Part shown: piece after piece, positions 1-8,239 of the stretch
How positions within the stretch are numbered: the first letter of the stretch is position 1
Layout: every line of letters starts with the position of its first letter
Source: Planosporangium mesophilum
GTDB taxonomy: Bacteria; Actinomycetota; Actinomycetes; Mycobacteriales; Micromonosporaceae
DNA length: 64,000 nt
Reading direction: 5' to 3'
NCBI RefSeq assembly: GCF_016863255.1
Contig: NZ_BOON01000031.1
Span: 62,001 to 126,000 of the forward strand
Position numbers and translations under genes: made by a program
The notes under the pieces: model-generated
Told to the model about the DNA's origin: nothing
What the model saw: the letters and a program-made list of their open reading frames with translations, nothing else
The model's database searches: none

Positions 1-1
1 C

Positions 2-316
2 CCGAACGAGAAGCCCAGCTCCTCCGTCGCGTCCGGGTACGGCGGCGCCATGGTCTTCATCGAGATCCTGCGCAAGGCCTGCCAGAACAAGGACCTGACC
101 CGCGAGGGCATGGAGACCGCGTTCCGCCAGCTCGGCCAGGTCGACACCGGCGGGGTGTACCCGCCGCTGGACTTCAGCAAGCCGGGCAAGCCGTCGAGCC
201 GCTCCAGCGGTATCGGCCAGCCGGACCCCGCACAGACCGGCGGCCTGAAGGAGCTGCGCGCCCCGTTCGTCTCCGACCTCGCCAAGGACTACCCGGCCGG
301 GGCGGACGCCAAGTAG
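2..316 (+). CDS. ABC transporter substrate-binding protein, branched-chain amino acid type (3' part only)
   Basis: The reading frame is open from the left edge of the window, so the gene begins outside it; about 104 C-terminal residues are visible. The segment GYGGAMVFIEILRKAC followed by a helix-rich stretch and a proline-rich tail resembles the C-terminal lobe of periplasmic binding proteins of the LivJ/Peripla_BP_6 type, where a conserved alanine/glycine-rich turn precedes a helix. Such proteins capture amino acids, amides or aromatic acids outside the membrane for an ABC importer. Assignment rests on a short C-terminal piece and on family knowledge, so the substrate is unknown. A strong hairpin follows the stop codon. 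Confidence 0.6.
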   Translation, partial: PNEKPSSSVASGYGGAMVFIEILRKACQNKDLTREGMETAFRQLGQVDTGGVYPPLDFSKPGKPSSRSSGIGQPDPAQTGGLKELRAPFVSDLAKDYPAGADAK

Positions 317-623
317 GACAGTCAACACCCCGTCATCCCCTCCCCCCGGCCCCGCGCCCGGACGGACTCCGTCCGGGCGCGGGGCGCTCCCGTCGGTTGG
401 CCTCCTCGATCTGCGGCGTCCTCGTCGGTGGCGTCCTGGCGGCCCGTGCCCCGTGGAGAACGCCGGATACGTCACACTCGGAAAGTAATGATCGTCACTT
501 AGCGCGAAGTTACGGCCGAGTATGGTTTACGACAATCGGCGGTCCCGGGCGTGCACCCGCGGGCCGCCGGCCTGATCCGCGCAGTGGTTACCGAGGCCGG
601 ACCGGGGCGCGCAGGAACAGAGA
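317..623 (+). other. Intergenic region with terminator and probable promoter
   Basis: No credible gene in these 307 bases. It holds the hairpin at 349-385 and, near the right end, a less GC-rich patch (about 470-530). In that patch TTAGCG (499-504) and TATGGT (521-526) are spaced 16 bp apart and could be a sigma-70-type promoter for the downstream MBL-fold gene. The promoter call is weak. Confidence 0.4.
349..385 (+). terminator. Intrinsic-type terminator hairpin
   Basis: Perfect 15-bp GC-rich stem (arms 349-363 and 371-385) with a 7-nt loop, 33 nt after the stop codon of the binding-protein gene. There is no T-tract, as is common in high-GC actinobacteria. Confidence 0.8.
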
Positions 624-1685
624 GTGACGGGGGACGACGCGGTGCTGGTGACCGGTGAGGCGCAACGCGAGGCCTGGCGGGCCAAGACCCTGCCCCCGGT
701 CGAAGCGGTCCGCCCCGGCCTGTGGTCGGTACCGGTACCGATCCCGCTGAGCCCGCTCCGGTACACCCTGTGCTACCTGTTCGCCACCGACGCCGGCGTG
801 GTGGTCGTCGACCCCGGCTGGGACACCGACGACGGGCGGGCCGCCCTCTCCGCCGGCCTCGCGGCGGCGGGCGCCGGGCTCAGCGACGTCACCGGCGTCG
901 TCGCCACCCATGTCCACCCCGACCACCACGGGCTCAGCGGCTGGCTCCGCGAGACCAGTGGTGCCTGGGTCGCGATGCACCCGGCCGAGCGCGACACCCT
1001 GCCGGGCCGGATCTGGCGCGCCACCTCGGCCGGGCCCGGCGACCGCGAATGGCTGCGGGCCCAGGGCGTACCCGACGACGAGGCCGACGCCGTCGCCCTG
1101 GACCCCGAGGTGATGGAGCCGCTGTTCGACATGGCCGAACCGGACCGGCTCCTGCACGACGGCGAGCGGGTACCCGTACCGGGCCGCGACGTCCGGGCGG
1201 TCTGGACCCCCGGCCACACGCCCGGCCACCTGTGCCTGCACGACGCCGACGCCGGGGTGCTGCTCACCGGCGACCACCTGCTGCCCCGCATCAGCCCCAA
1301 CATCGGGGTGAACCGGGCACAGGACGGCGACCCGCTGACCGCGTACCTGGAGTCACTGGAGCTCGTCGCCGGGTACGCCGGCAGCGAGGCGCTGCCGGCC
1401 CACGAGTACCGGTTCCGCCGGCTCGACGTCCGGGCCCGCAGCCTGGTCGACCACCACCGGCAGCGCTGCGAGGAGATCGTCAAGGCGGTGGATGACCTGG
1501 GCGAGGCCACCGCCTGGCAGGTCGCCGCCCGGCTGACCTGGTCCCGGGGCTGGCCCGCGCTGCAGGGGATGCTGCGCCGGATGGCCCTCGGGGAGACCGT
1601 CGCGCACCTCAACCACCTCCGGACCACCGGCATCCTGCGGTCCGACGAGGGCCGTCCGGATCTGTGGCGCCGGGCCGACGGCTGA
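624..1685 (+). CDS. MBL-fold metallo-hydrolase
   Basis: 353 residues with a GTG start. The metal-binding signature HVHPDH lies at residues 96-101, the glycine/threonine-rich GHTPGHL with its histidine follows about 100 residues later, and LLTGDHLL supplies the bridging aspartate. This is the canonical order of a two-metal metallo-beta-lactamase-fold hydrolase. The C-terminal 80 residues look like the helical/winged extension seen in lactamase-B proteins that act on thioesters or lactones (LACTB2/glyoxalase-II-like). Cytoplasmic; no signal peptide. It stands alone, convergent with a GntR gene. The substrate cannot be told from sequence. Confidence 0.85.
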   Translation: MTGDDAVLVTGEAQREAWRAKTLPPVEAVRPGLWSVPVPIPLSPLRYTLCYLFATDAGVVVVDPGWDTDDGRAALSAGLAAAGAGLSDVTGVVATHVHPDHHGLSGWLRETSGAWVAMHPAERDTLPGRIWRATSAGPGDREWLRAQGVPDDEADAVALDPEVMEPLFDMAEPDRLLHDGERVPVPGRDVRAVWTPGHTPGHLCLHDADAGVLLTGDHLLPRISPNIGVNRAQDGDPLTAYLESLELVAGYAGSEALPAHEYRFRRLDVRARSLVDHHRQRCEEIVKAVDDLGEATAWQVAARLTWSRGWPALQGMLRRMALGETVAHLNHLRTTGILRSDEGRPDLWRRADG

Positions 1686-1703
1686 GCTGCCGGGCCGCTG
1701 GCT

Positions 1704-1724
1704 GAGGAGCCGTTACGGCTCCTC
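1704..1724. terminator. Short bidirectional hairpin between convergent genes
   Basis: Perfect 9-bp inverted repeat (1704-1712 and 1716-1724) with a TTA loop. The loop is itself the complement of the TAA stop codon of the minus-strand GntR gene. It sits between the MBL and GntR stop regions. Confidence 0.6.
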
Positions 1725-2366
1725 CTGCGGCAGCTTCAGGTACTGCTGCTGATGGTCACCCAGCAGCCGGGCGCACTCCTCGCTGTCCCCGCGCCCGAAC
1801 GCCTCCACGATCGGTACGTGTGACTCGGCGGCGGCGTGCAGGTCGACGTGGCCCCGCACCACGGTCGCAATGGTGCGCACCTCGAGGAGCAGGCTGTCCC
1901 AGATCTCGAGCAGCAGCCGATTGCCCGTCGCCACGATGACCGCACGGTGGAAGGCGACACTGCCCCGGGCGAATTCCCGCACGTCACCGGCGTCGGCGGC
2001 GGTACGCATCCGCTCCAGCGCCTGCCGCAGCGGGGACGGATCGGCGTGCAGCGTCTCCATCGCGTACCGGCCGGCGGTCTCCTCCAGAGCCATCCGCACC
2101 AGGTACACCTCGGCCAGGTCCTCCTGGCTGGCGGCGCGTACGAAGGTCCCCCGCCGCGGCGAGTTCTCCACCAGCCGGGTGGCGACGAGCTCGCGCAGCG
2201 CCTCGCGCACCGGGCCCTGGCTGACCCCGAACTCGCGCGCCAGCTGCAACTCCACCAGCCGGGTGCCGGGCGGGTACGTGCCGTTTATCACCCGCTCCAG
2301 GACGGCCTGCTTGACTTTCTCGCAGAGCGTCTCATGCGGCATCGTCATGCCATCACGGTGCCACAT
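1713..2366 (-). CDS. GntR-family regulator, FCD (FadR) subfamily
   Basis: About 217 residues. The N-terminal winged helix contains the GntR pattern PPGTRLVELQLAREFGVSQG followed by PVREALREL. The C-terminal all-helical FCD domain has metal/effector-binding histidines in AFHRAVI, the ESH segment and the DHQQQY tail. Such proteins repress catabolic genes and release DNA on binding an organic acid. Several starts are possible within the first seven codons (TTG at 2369, ATG at 2366, ATG at 2348); none has a clear ribosome binding site. No target operon is adjacent, apart from the secreted protein gene upstream on the same strand, so the regulon is unknown. Confidence 0.85.
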   Translation of the reverse strand: MWHRDGMTMPHETLCEKVKQAVLERVINGTYPPGTRLVELQLAREFGVSQGPVREALRELVATRLVENSPRRGTFVRAASQEDLAEVYLVRMALEETAGRYAMETLHADPSPLRQALERMRTAADAGDVREFARGSVAFHRAVIVATGNRLLLEIWDSLLLEVRTIATVVRGHVDLHAAAESHVPIVEAFGRGDSEECARLLGDHQQQYLKLPQEEP

Positions 2367-2422
2367 CAACTCGGAGATCCATATTCAATCGCGCCGATTC
2401 GTTGCTTCGTGTCGAACACGGC

Positions 2423-3517
2423 TCACGCTCCGCGGCCGTACCTGGTGACGGCGGCCTTGACGAACTGGAAGGTCGCGGGGTCGGCCGCCAGGTTGTCGTT
2501 GGTCATGAAGCTCAGCGCGAAGAGTCCGTCCCGCCGCACGTCACGCACGTAGTCGTCGGTGAAGATCTGGCGTACGTCCGAGGCGAACGTCGCCCGGCTG
2601 CCGTTGTTCGGCCGGTAGTGCGCGAGCATGACCGGCCCGTACCGTCCGAGGATCTTCGTCATCGCGCGGATCTGGGCCGGGTTGTGGCCGTTGTCGTCCA
2701 TCGACTGGAAGCTCTGGAAGTCCGACATCCTCATCAGGTCCTCGAAGTGTCCGATGAGACTGCGCCCGCCGCCCTTCTCCGGATAGTCGTACGTTGCCAG
2801 CCAGCCGCCGAACCCCAGCGAGACCCGGGCGTTGGCGGCCTGCTCGTGCAAGATCTGGTACGCCGCCCGGTACTGATCCTTGAGCGCCAGGTAGTAGTTG
2901 GTCGACTGTGGATCGGAGCTCCACTCGTTGTCGACGCACGGGTACGTCGAGAACTCCGTGAACAGCGTGACGTACAGCGGCGGTCCGGCCTTCGCGCCGG
3001 CGAAGATCCGGGCCAGCTGGCGGATGTCGTCGAGGAACCGGCTCGACACCGGGTACCGGCGCCCGCACGCCGTACCGTACCTGGTCGACACCGGTCCCTC
3101 GGTGTCACCTGACCACACCACCACGTGCATCGCGTAGCCCGACCGGTAGAGCCGGGGCACCCAGGTGGTACGCCAACTCGCCATGAAGTCCCCGAGATCT
3201 TCGGGCTTGTTGTACCAGCTTGTCAGCATCCTGACCGGCGCCTGCCGGGTCAGCGGGAACGTACTCGCCCGGTCGGCCTCGTCACCGATGCCGATGAGCA
3301 GCCCGTCGCTGGTCCCCGATGCCGACGGTCCCGGCGACACCGGCCGCGGCGAGGGGGCGGCCGGGCTTGACGACGGGGCGGCGCGCAGCTCGGCCCGGGA
3401 GTCGGGGCGGAGGCCCCAGGCGGCGACGCCGACGACCGCGACCACCACGGCGGCCAGCCCGGCGACTGCCATCGGCGTTAACCGGCCCAGGGGGCGGCGG
3501 TGTCGGCTGCTCACCAT
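2423..3517 (-). CDS. Secreted or membrane-anchored glycoside-hydrolase-like protein
   Basis: 364 residues. An N-terminal basic stretch, one hydrophobic segment (about residues 15-35) and a Pro/Ser/Ala linker (about 45-70) suggest an anchored or exported protein. The remainder alternates strands and helices with Trp/Tyr-rich turns. TLFTEFSTYPC and FGGWLATYDYPEKG resemble the beta-4 and following strands of clan-A TIM-barrel glycosidases, where a glutamate is the acid/base. It is not a confident match to any one family and I do not name an activity. It lies 53 nt upstream of the GntR gene on the same strand and may be co-transcribed with it. Confidence 0.55.
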   Translation of the reverse strand: MVSSRHRRPLGRLTPMAVAGLAAVVVAVVGVAAWGLRPDSRAELRAAPSSSPAAPSPRPVSPGPSASGTSDGLLIGIGDEADRASTFPLTRQAPVRMLTSWYNKPEDLGDFMASWRTTWVPRLYRSGYAMHVVVWSGDTEGPVSTRYGTACGRRYPVSSRFLDDIRQLARIFAGAKAGPPLYVTLFTEFSTYPCVDNEWSSDPQSTNYYLALKDQYRAAYQILHEQAANARVSLGFGGWLATYDYPEKGGGRSLIGHFEDLMRMSDFQSFQSMDDNGHNPAQIRAMTKILGRYGPVMLAHYRPNNGSRATFASDVRQIFTDDYVRDVRRDGLFALSFMTNDNLAADPATFQFVKAAVTRYGRGA

Positions 3518-3593
3518 GGGTCCGCACCCTAGCGGCCCGCCCGCCGCCGGTCTGTCCCGCCGTCGGCCGGTGCCCGGACCCTGACGTGGCGAG

Positions 3594-3872
3594 CTACTCG
3601 ACCGGCCGCCGCAGCGAGTAGGTGACCGCGTGCAGGCGAAGCGGCTGACCGATCATCAGAACGGCGCGGTCGTAGGCCTGCCAGCCCTCGGCGCCGGCCC
3701 GGTTGAGGTGGCGCAGGTCGCCGAAGCGCTCGTCGGTCCCCCACCGTTGCACGCCCCCCGGGTGGTAGAAGAGGGCGTCCCAGTCCATGAACTTGTCGGT
3801 ACCGAAGTCACCGGTCGCCTTGTACTCCAGGCGCGCGTACTCCCATCGCGTCACGGATTCATCATGCCGCAT
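3594..3872 (-). CDS. Small hypothetical protein, DUF4177-like
   Basis: 92 residues. It begins near TRWEYARLEYK and ends with a segment containing LNRAGAEGWQAYD, the WEY...LN..GAEGW pattern I associate with DUF4177-type small proteins of unknown function. No membrane segment. The ATG at 3872 has only a weak ribosome binding site and a GTG six codons later is an alternative. It lies between the secreted protein and cyanase on the same strand. Confidence 0.5.
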   Translation of the reverse strand: MRHDESVTRWEYARLEYKATGDFGTDKFMDWDALFYHPGGVQRWGTDERFGDLRHLNRAGAEGWQAYDRAVLMIGQPLRLHAVTYSLRRPVE

Positions 3873-3920
3873 GTCCGCCCCGGTGCGGGTACGGCGTCCC
3901 CCGACCGGTTGGCTACCCCG

Positions 3921-4367
3921 TTACGACGGCCATTCGTACGACAGGAACTTGCCGTCCATCGTGATCACGACGCGGTCGCCGGCCGGGTGGTCCCGGCGGG
4001 CGATGGAGATGCCGAAGTTGATCGCGCTCATGATGCCGTCGCCGAACTGTTCGTGGATGACCTCCTTGATGGCCGGCCCGTAGACCTGGATCACCTCGTA
4101 CAGCCGGTAGATCGTCGGATCGGTCGGCACCGCGGTGGGTAGCGCGCCGCGCATCGGTACGGACGCCAGTACCGGGATGGTCTCCCTCGGCAGCCCCAGC
4201 CGGCCGGTGACGATCTCCGCGTCGCCGGTGTCGAGCGGGTGCTGGCCGAGCAGGGCGGCCACCGTCCACACGACCGGCTTGCCGATGGCGTCGGCCAGGT
4301 CCTGCCAGGACAGCCCGCGCTCCAGCCTGGCTGCGAGCACCGCCTGCGTGATCTCGTCTCGGGTCAC
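3921..4367 (-). CDS. cynS: Cyanase (cyanate hydratase)
   Basis: 148 residues, the usual family length. Catalyses bicarbonate-dependent breakdown of cyanate to ammonia and CO2 in the cytoplasm. The N-terminal helical domain (TRDEITQAVLAARLERG, LSWQDLADAIGKP) is followed by the catalytic C-terminal domain. There the family's Arg and Glu are seen in IYRLYEVIQVYG and the Ser in DGIMSAINF, and the protein ends in the typical FLSYEW. The start is the GTG at 4367 because GGAGG lies just upstream; the frame stays open further upstream only by chance. It is not next to a cyanate transporter or carbonic anhydrase. The divergent neighbour is a DUF2203 gene. Confidence 0.93.
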   Translation of the reverse strand: MTRDEITQAVLAARLERGLSWQDLADAIGKPVVWTVAALLGQHPLDTGDAEIVTGRLGLPRETIPVLASVPMRGALPTAVPTDPTIYRLYEVIQVYGPAIKEVIHEQFGDGIMSAINFGISIARRDHPAGDRVVITMDGKFLSYEWPS

Positions 4368-4502
4368 GGTCGCACCTCCGCTGCCGACATGACCGCGCCC
4401 GGAGCGTTGAAACCCGCTCGCCGTACCCTTGTACGCTGCCGCGCCGGTGGGCGACCGACCGGCACTGAGGTGACCGGCTCGGCCGGGTGGAAGGCTGGAG
4501 GC

Positions 4503-4865
4503 ATGGGGTTGTTCACGCTGGCCGAGGCGCGGGAAGAACTGGCGCGGCTGCGACCGGTACTCGACGAGATCGTCGCCGTCCGGGCCGACGCCGCCGAACT
4601 GGCCGCGGCCCTGACGATCGGTGGAGCGCCGACCCGGCTCGGTGGCCTGCCCGAGTGGAAGGCCGCCGAGGCCAGGCTGGACGAGTTGATGGCCGAGGTA
4701 CAGCAGACCGGCGCCGAGCTCAAGAGCCTGGCACCGTTGCTCGTCGACTTCCCCGCCGACCTCGACGGCGAGCCGGTACTGCTGTGCTGGCTGGAGGGCG
4801 ACGCCGAGCTGACCTGGTACCACCGCTCGGACCTCGGCTTCGCCGGACGGCGTCGGCTGCTCTGA
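4503..4865 (+). CDS. DUF2203 family protein
   Basis: 120 residues. It starts MGLFTLAEAREELARL and contains a central helical part and the strongly acidic/aromatic end VLLCWLEGDAELTWYHRSDLGFAGR, a hallmark of the DUF2203 family (soluble, function unknown). The ATG at 4503 is preferred over upstream in-frame codons because it coincides with the conserved start of the family. It is divergent from cyanase, with 135 bp between them available for promoters. Confidence 0.75.
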   Translation: MGLFTLAEAREELARLRPVLDEIVAVRADAAELAAALTIGGAPTRLGGLPEWKAAEARLDELMAEVQQTGAELKSLAPLLVDFPADLDGEPVLLCWLEGDAELTWYHRSDLGFAGRRRLL

Positions 4866-4874
4866 CGCCCGTCA

Positions 4875-4889
4875 GCCCCGTACCGGGGC
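4875..4889. terminator. Small hairpin between convergent genes
   Basis: A 6-bp GC stem (GCCCCG/CGGGGC) with a TAC loop lies between the DUF2203 stop and the LysE stop. It is weak, and it is the only candidate terminator in this 53-bp gap. Confidence 0.3.
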
Positions 4890-4918
4890 CGGGTCCACGC
4901 CGAGGCGCATCTGCCGTA

Positions 4919-5545
4919 CTACGGCGTGCGCGACAGGTTGACGGCGAGCGCCACGATCAGCAGGCTCGACGCGAGAGCGGTCACCAGGCGCCCACGCGGC
5001 CCGGAGAGCGCCCGTCCGACCAGCGCCCCTCCGACTGCGATCAGTAGCTGCCAGCTCACGGACGCCAGGAACGCACCCAGGACGAACAACACCTCGCCCG
5101 GTACGGTCAGCCCGTCGGCGGCCTGCCGGCCGAGCACCAACGCTCCGAAGTAGACGATGGTCATCGGGTTGAGCAGCGTCAACCCGAGCAGCCCGCCGTA
5201 CGCGCGGACGGAAGTGGCGAGCCCGGGGCCTGCCGGCGACGCGCTGTCGGGACCACGACGGTGCCGTAGGGCGCTGGCCGTGGTACGGGCGGCGATGCCG
5301 ATCAGGACGACCACGGCCAGCCACCGCATGGGCGTGGCGACCGGAGCGATGAGGCCGGCGAGCGCGCCACCGCCGACGACCGCGAGCAGGGCGTAGAGAC
5401 CGTCGGCCGTCGCGACGCCGAGCGCGGCGGCGGCACCGACCCGAAGCGACGTACGGGCGGTCAGGCCGATGATGAGGACGGCGACGGCCCCCACCGGGAC
5501 GGCGACGCCGTACCCGGCGACGACGCCCGCCACGAAGGCGGTCAT
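4919..5545 (-). CDS. LysE/RhtB family amino-acid exporter
   Basis: 208 residues with about six hydrophobic segments spread over the whole length. The N-terminal segment has the family-typical GYGVAVPVGAVAVLII, and the central NPMTIVYFGAL corresponds to the conserved N-P-[KT] turn before TM4. Members export lysine, homoserine or threonine and related amino acids. The ATG at 5545 is chosen because the family begins right at the first membrane helix; the upstream in-frame extension to 5749 would add a low-complexity repeat (see 5690-5749). Single gene, convergent with DUF2203. Confidence 0.8.
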   Translation of the reverse strand: MTAFVAGVVAGYGVAVPVGAVAVLIIGLTARTSLRVGAAAALGVATADGLYALLAVVGGGALAGLIAPVATPMRWLAVVVLIGIAARTTASALRHRRGPDSASPAGPGLATSVRAYGGLLGLTLLNPMTIVYFGALVLGRQAADGLTVPGEVLFVLGAFLASVSWQLLIAVGGALVGRALSGPRGRLVTALASSLLIVALAVNLSRTP

Positions 5546-6008
5546 GATCGCAGCAGGGCGACCGGCGCAGCGCTGGGCAGCGTCTGCTGTCGCCGGCCAG
5601 GCTCGGCCACGGCGGCAGGGACGTTGACGGCAGCGAGCAACTCGATCACGGGAGCATTGTCGGCCGCCCCACGCCGCGGCGGCGACCGAATTTCCCACCG
5701 ACACATTTCCCGACGCCACGTTTCCCGGCGCCACGTTCCCCGGCGACAACCGCAGGCGCGCCCGCGGCCGGAAGGTCCCGAGTCACCGTCCGGCCGCGGG
5801 TGGGCCTGGCTCCCCTACCAGCGGCGCGGGCGTCGACCACCAACGTCCGCCGCCGTCAGGCAACGGGCGTACCGGCGAGGGCGGTCGCCGGCAGCCCGGT
5901 TCGGGGGGTACGGAGCGCGATCCGCTCCGTTGCCTCACTGAAGCAGATCGGCCCCCGCCGCTCCAGGCATCTAAGCTTTTCTTCAGGCAGCGCTCACCGT
6001 GCTCTAAC
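5546..6008. other. 463-base intergenic region with a tandem repeat, no gene seen
   Basis: Lies upstream of the LysE gene and downstream of the flavoprotein gene, both on the minus strand. Open frames here are low-complexity shadows. The only structure is the 15-bp repeat at 5690-5749 and a short AT-richer patch near 5970-5985. No convincing terminator or promoter was found. Confidence 0.5.
5690..5749. repeat. 15-bp tandem repeat, four copies
   Basis: Four imperfect 15-bp units (5690-5704, 5705-5719, 5720-5734, 5735-5749), each containing TTTCCC or TTCCCC and ending near CGCCAC. The period is a multiple of three, so on the minus strand it would read as repeated GNV-type pentapeptides in frame with the LysE gene. 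It is probably non-coding. Confidence 0.75.
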
Positions 6009-7562
6009 TCAGCCGAGCAGAATTCCCGGGTTGAGCACGCCGTGCGGATCCAGGACGTCCTTGACGCCGCGCAGCACCGCCGTCGCCTGAGGGCCGATCT
6101 CGGCGCCGTACCACGGCAGGTGGTCGCGGCCGATCCCGTGGTGGTGACTGATCGTGGCGCCGGTGGCCGCGATCGCGTCGCCCGCCGCCGCCTTCGCCGC
6201 CCCCCACTGCGCGACCGGGTCGGCCGCCTGGGCCGCCAGCACCGTGAAGTACAGCGAGGCACCGCTCGGGTACACGTGGGAGATGTGACACCAGACCAGG
6301 GCCGGGGTGTCGCGACCGGCCAGCGCGGTGGCGAGCGCGTCGCGGACGGCCGGGTAGGTGCCGGGCAGCGCGCTCCAGAACGCCGCGGTCTCGACCGTCT
6401 CGACCAGCACACCGGCGTCGAGCAGCGCGTCGCGCAGGTACGGCGCCGCGAACCGGTCCCGTAGCCACGCCCGTCCCGGCTCGGGGCCGAGCGGCCGGCC
6501 GCCGAGCCCCGTCAGCCGGTCGGTGAGCGCCGTTTCCGTGGCGGCGACGCGCTCCTCCGTACCCTCAAGGCCTGTGATCATCAGGCAGCCGCCGGAGTCG
6601 TCGCCGCCCGCGCCCATGGCGTTGACCGCGGTCTCGACCTCGTCGGAGCAGCGCAGTACGGCCGGCAGCGGACCGTCCTGCGCCAGCGCGCGGGTCGCCT
6701 CGGTGGCGGTCGCGAAGTCGGAGAACCGCCAGCCCAGGTAGCGGCGCGCGGCCGGCGTGGGCCGGATCTGCACGGTCACCTCGGTGATGATCCCGAAGAC
6801 CCCCTCCGAGCCGAGCAACAACTGTCGCAGGTCCGGACCGGCAGCGCTGTGCGGCGCGCGGCCGAGGTGCAGCGTGCCGGTCGGGGTGGCGACCCGCAGG
6901 CCGACGACCATCTGGTCGAACCGGCCGTAGCCGGCCGACGCCTGCCCGGACGAGCGCGTCGCGGCGAACCCGCCAAGCGTCGCGTACTCGAACGACTGCG
7001 GGAAGTGGCCGAGTGTGAAGCCACGGGTGGCGAGCAACTCCTCGGCCCGGGGTGCGCGTACGCCGGCCTCGAACGTGGCCGTACGCGAGACCGGGTCGAG
7101 ATCGAGCAACCGGTCGAGCCGGGCGAGATCGAGGGCGACGAGCCCGGCGTACCCGTCCCGGCGTGCTCGCAGACCGCCGACCACCGACGTGCCGCCGCCG
7201 AACGCCACGACGGCGATCCGGTTCGCATCGCAGGCCCGCAGCACGGCGACGACCTGCTCGTGATCGGCCGGCTCGACCACCGCGTCGGGGGCGTCTGCGG
7301 CCACCCCGGCGCGCAGCCGCAGCAGGTCGACGGTCGACTTCCCGGCGGCGTGGGACAGCCGCGCCGCGTCGTCGGTACGCACCCGCGCGCCGGACTCCTC
7401 GAGCGCGCGCAGGCACCGGCCGGGCAGCGCGGCGGGGGGCAGCGCGACGACCGGGACCGGCGGGCGCGGCTCGGGCAGGTCCAGCACGGAGGCGAGGAGG
7501 CCGCGTACGGCGTCGGGCAGCGTTGCCGCGCGGCTCGGGTCACCCCACCGGTACACATCCAT
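6009..7562 (-). CDS. FAD-binding oxidoreductase similar to alkyl-DHAP synthase
   Basis: 517 residues. The N-terminal PCMH-type FAD domain (about residues 80-260) carries AFGGGTSVVGG and the substrate-side GGFAATRSSGQAS. The C-terminal cap domain ends with SHHHGIGRDHLPW, the histidine motif of alkyldihydroxyacetone-phosphate synthases and related D-lactate/glycolate oxidases, followed by the conserved DPHGVLNPG. The motif suggests a flavin enzyme acting on a glycerol-phosphate-like or hydroxyacid substrate. It is divergent from a TetR-glpD pair with only 17 bp between start codons, a layout I recall from mycobacteria (Rv2251, Rv2250c, glpD1). The start matches the conserved YRWGD beginning, and the mRNA is probably leaderless. 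Confidence 0.8.
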   Translation of the reverse strand: MDVYRWGDPSRAATLPDAVRGLLASVLDLPEPRPPVPVVALPPAALPGRCLRALEESGARVRTDDAARLSHAAGKSTVDLLRLRAGVAADAPDAVVEPADHEQVVAVLRACDANRIAVVAFGGGTSVVGGLRARRDGYAGLVALDLARLDRLLDLDPVSRTATFEAGVRAPRAEELLATRGFTLGHFPQSFEYATLGGFAATRSSGQASAGYGRFDQMVVGLRVATPTGTLHLGRAPHSAAGPDLRQLLLGSEGVFGIITEVTVQIRPTPAARRYLGWRFSDFATATEATRALAQDGPLPAVLRCSDEVETAVNAMGAGGDDSGGCLMITGLEGTEERVAATETALTDRLTGLGGRPLGPEPGRAWLRDRFAAPYLRDALLDAGVLVETVETAAFWSALPGTYPAVRDALATALAGRDTPALVWCHISHVYPSGASLYFTVLAAQAADPVAQWGAAKAAAGDAIAATGATISHHHGIGRDHLPWYGAEIGPQATAVLRGVKDVLDPHGVLNPGILLG

Positions 7563-7564
7563 GA

Positions 7565-7579
7565 GTTACACTGTGACAC
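7565..7579. promoter_or_regulatory. Palindromic operator between divergent start codons
   Basis: The 15-bp sequence GTTACACTGTGACAC fits GTnnCACnGTGnnAC. It nearly fills the 17 bp between the starts of the flavoprotein and TetR genes. It is the obvious candidate binding site of the TetR protein and must overlap the promoters of both. TACACT (7567-7572) could serve as -10 for a leaderless TetR mRNA. Confidence 0.6.
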
Positions 7580-8239
7580 ATGGCGTCCAGTCGTAACAAC
7601 GTGGGTCGCGCCCAGGCCGGGCGGACCGAGGAGGACGCGCTGCTCGACGCGGCTCGAACCGCTGTGCTCGCGGTCGGCCTGCGGCGTACCACCCTCACCG
7701 ACGTCGCGCGCCGGGCCGGCGTCTCGCGCATGACCATCTACCGCCGCTGGCCGGACATGAGCGCCCTGGTGGGCGACCTCATGACCCGGGAGTGGGGCGC
7801 GCTCACCCAGGCCGCGCTGGCCGCCGCCGAGGGCACGACCGCCGCCGCCGAGGGCACGACCGCTGACGACGCGACCGGCAACAGCGCAGACCGCGCCGCG
7901 CGGCAGCGCTTCGTCGCCGCGATCACCGCGGCCACCCGGGCCCTGCGCCACCACCCGGTGTTCCGCCGCATCGTGGAGCTCGACCCCGAGATCCTGCTCC
8001 CGTACCTGGTGGACCGGCGCGGCCGCAGTCAGGACCAGATGCTCGTGATGATGTCGACCGCGATCGAACACGCCGCCGACGGCTCGATCCGGGCCGGCGA
8101 CCCCGGCCTGCTGGCGCGGGGCGTGCTGCTCGCGACGCAGGGGTACGTGCTGTCGCTTCCGACCATGACCGACGGGTACGACGAGGACGCGCTCGACGAC
8201 CAGCTGCGACTCCTCCTCGACCGGTACCTGGCGCCATGA
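7580..8239 (+). CDS. TetR-family transcriptional regulator
   Basis: 219 residues. The N-terminal DNA-binding domain reads RTTLTDVARRAGVSRMTIYRRWPDMSALVGDL, the standard TetR helix-turn-helix. The C-terminal ligand domain is divergent, as usual. A 21-bp direct repeat (7820-7861) adds an AAAEGTT duplication between the helices. Its stop overlaps the ATG of the glpD-like gene by four bases, so the two are translationally coupled. It probably represses itself, glpD and the divergent flavoprotein gene through the palindrome at 7565-7579. The ligand is unknown, perhaps an acyl or glycerolipid metabolite. Confidence 0.88.
   Translation: MASSRNNVGRAQAGRTEEDALLDAARTAVLAVGLRRTTLTDVARRAGVSRMTIYRRWPDMSALVGDLMTREWGALTQAALAAAEGTTAAAEGTTADDATGNSADRAARQRFVAAITAATRALRHHPVFRRIVELDPEILLPYLVDRRGRSQDQMLVMMSTAIEHAADGSIRAGDPGLLARGVLLATQGYVLSLPTMTDGYDEDALDDQLRLLLDRYLAP
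7820..7861 (+). repeat. 21-bp direct duplication inside the TetR gene
   Basis: Two identical 21-bp units (7820-7840 and 7841-7861) encode a repeated seven-residue AAAEGTT segment in a linker of the regulator. The duplication is in frame. Confidence 0.8.

Noticed and set aside
5546-5749. N-terminal extension of the LysE exporter through the 15-bp repeat
   Set aside because: LysE proteins begin at the first membrane helix (5545). The extension is repetitive and Cys/Arg-rich, unlike family members.
5624-5941. 105-codon plus-strand frame in the large intergenic gap
   Set aside because: It is repeat-derived (HISRRHVSRRHV), Arg-rich and lacks a ribosome binding site.
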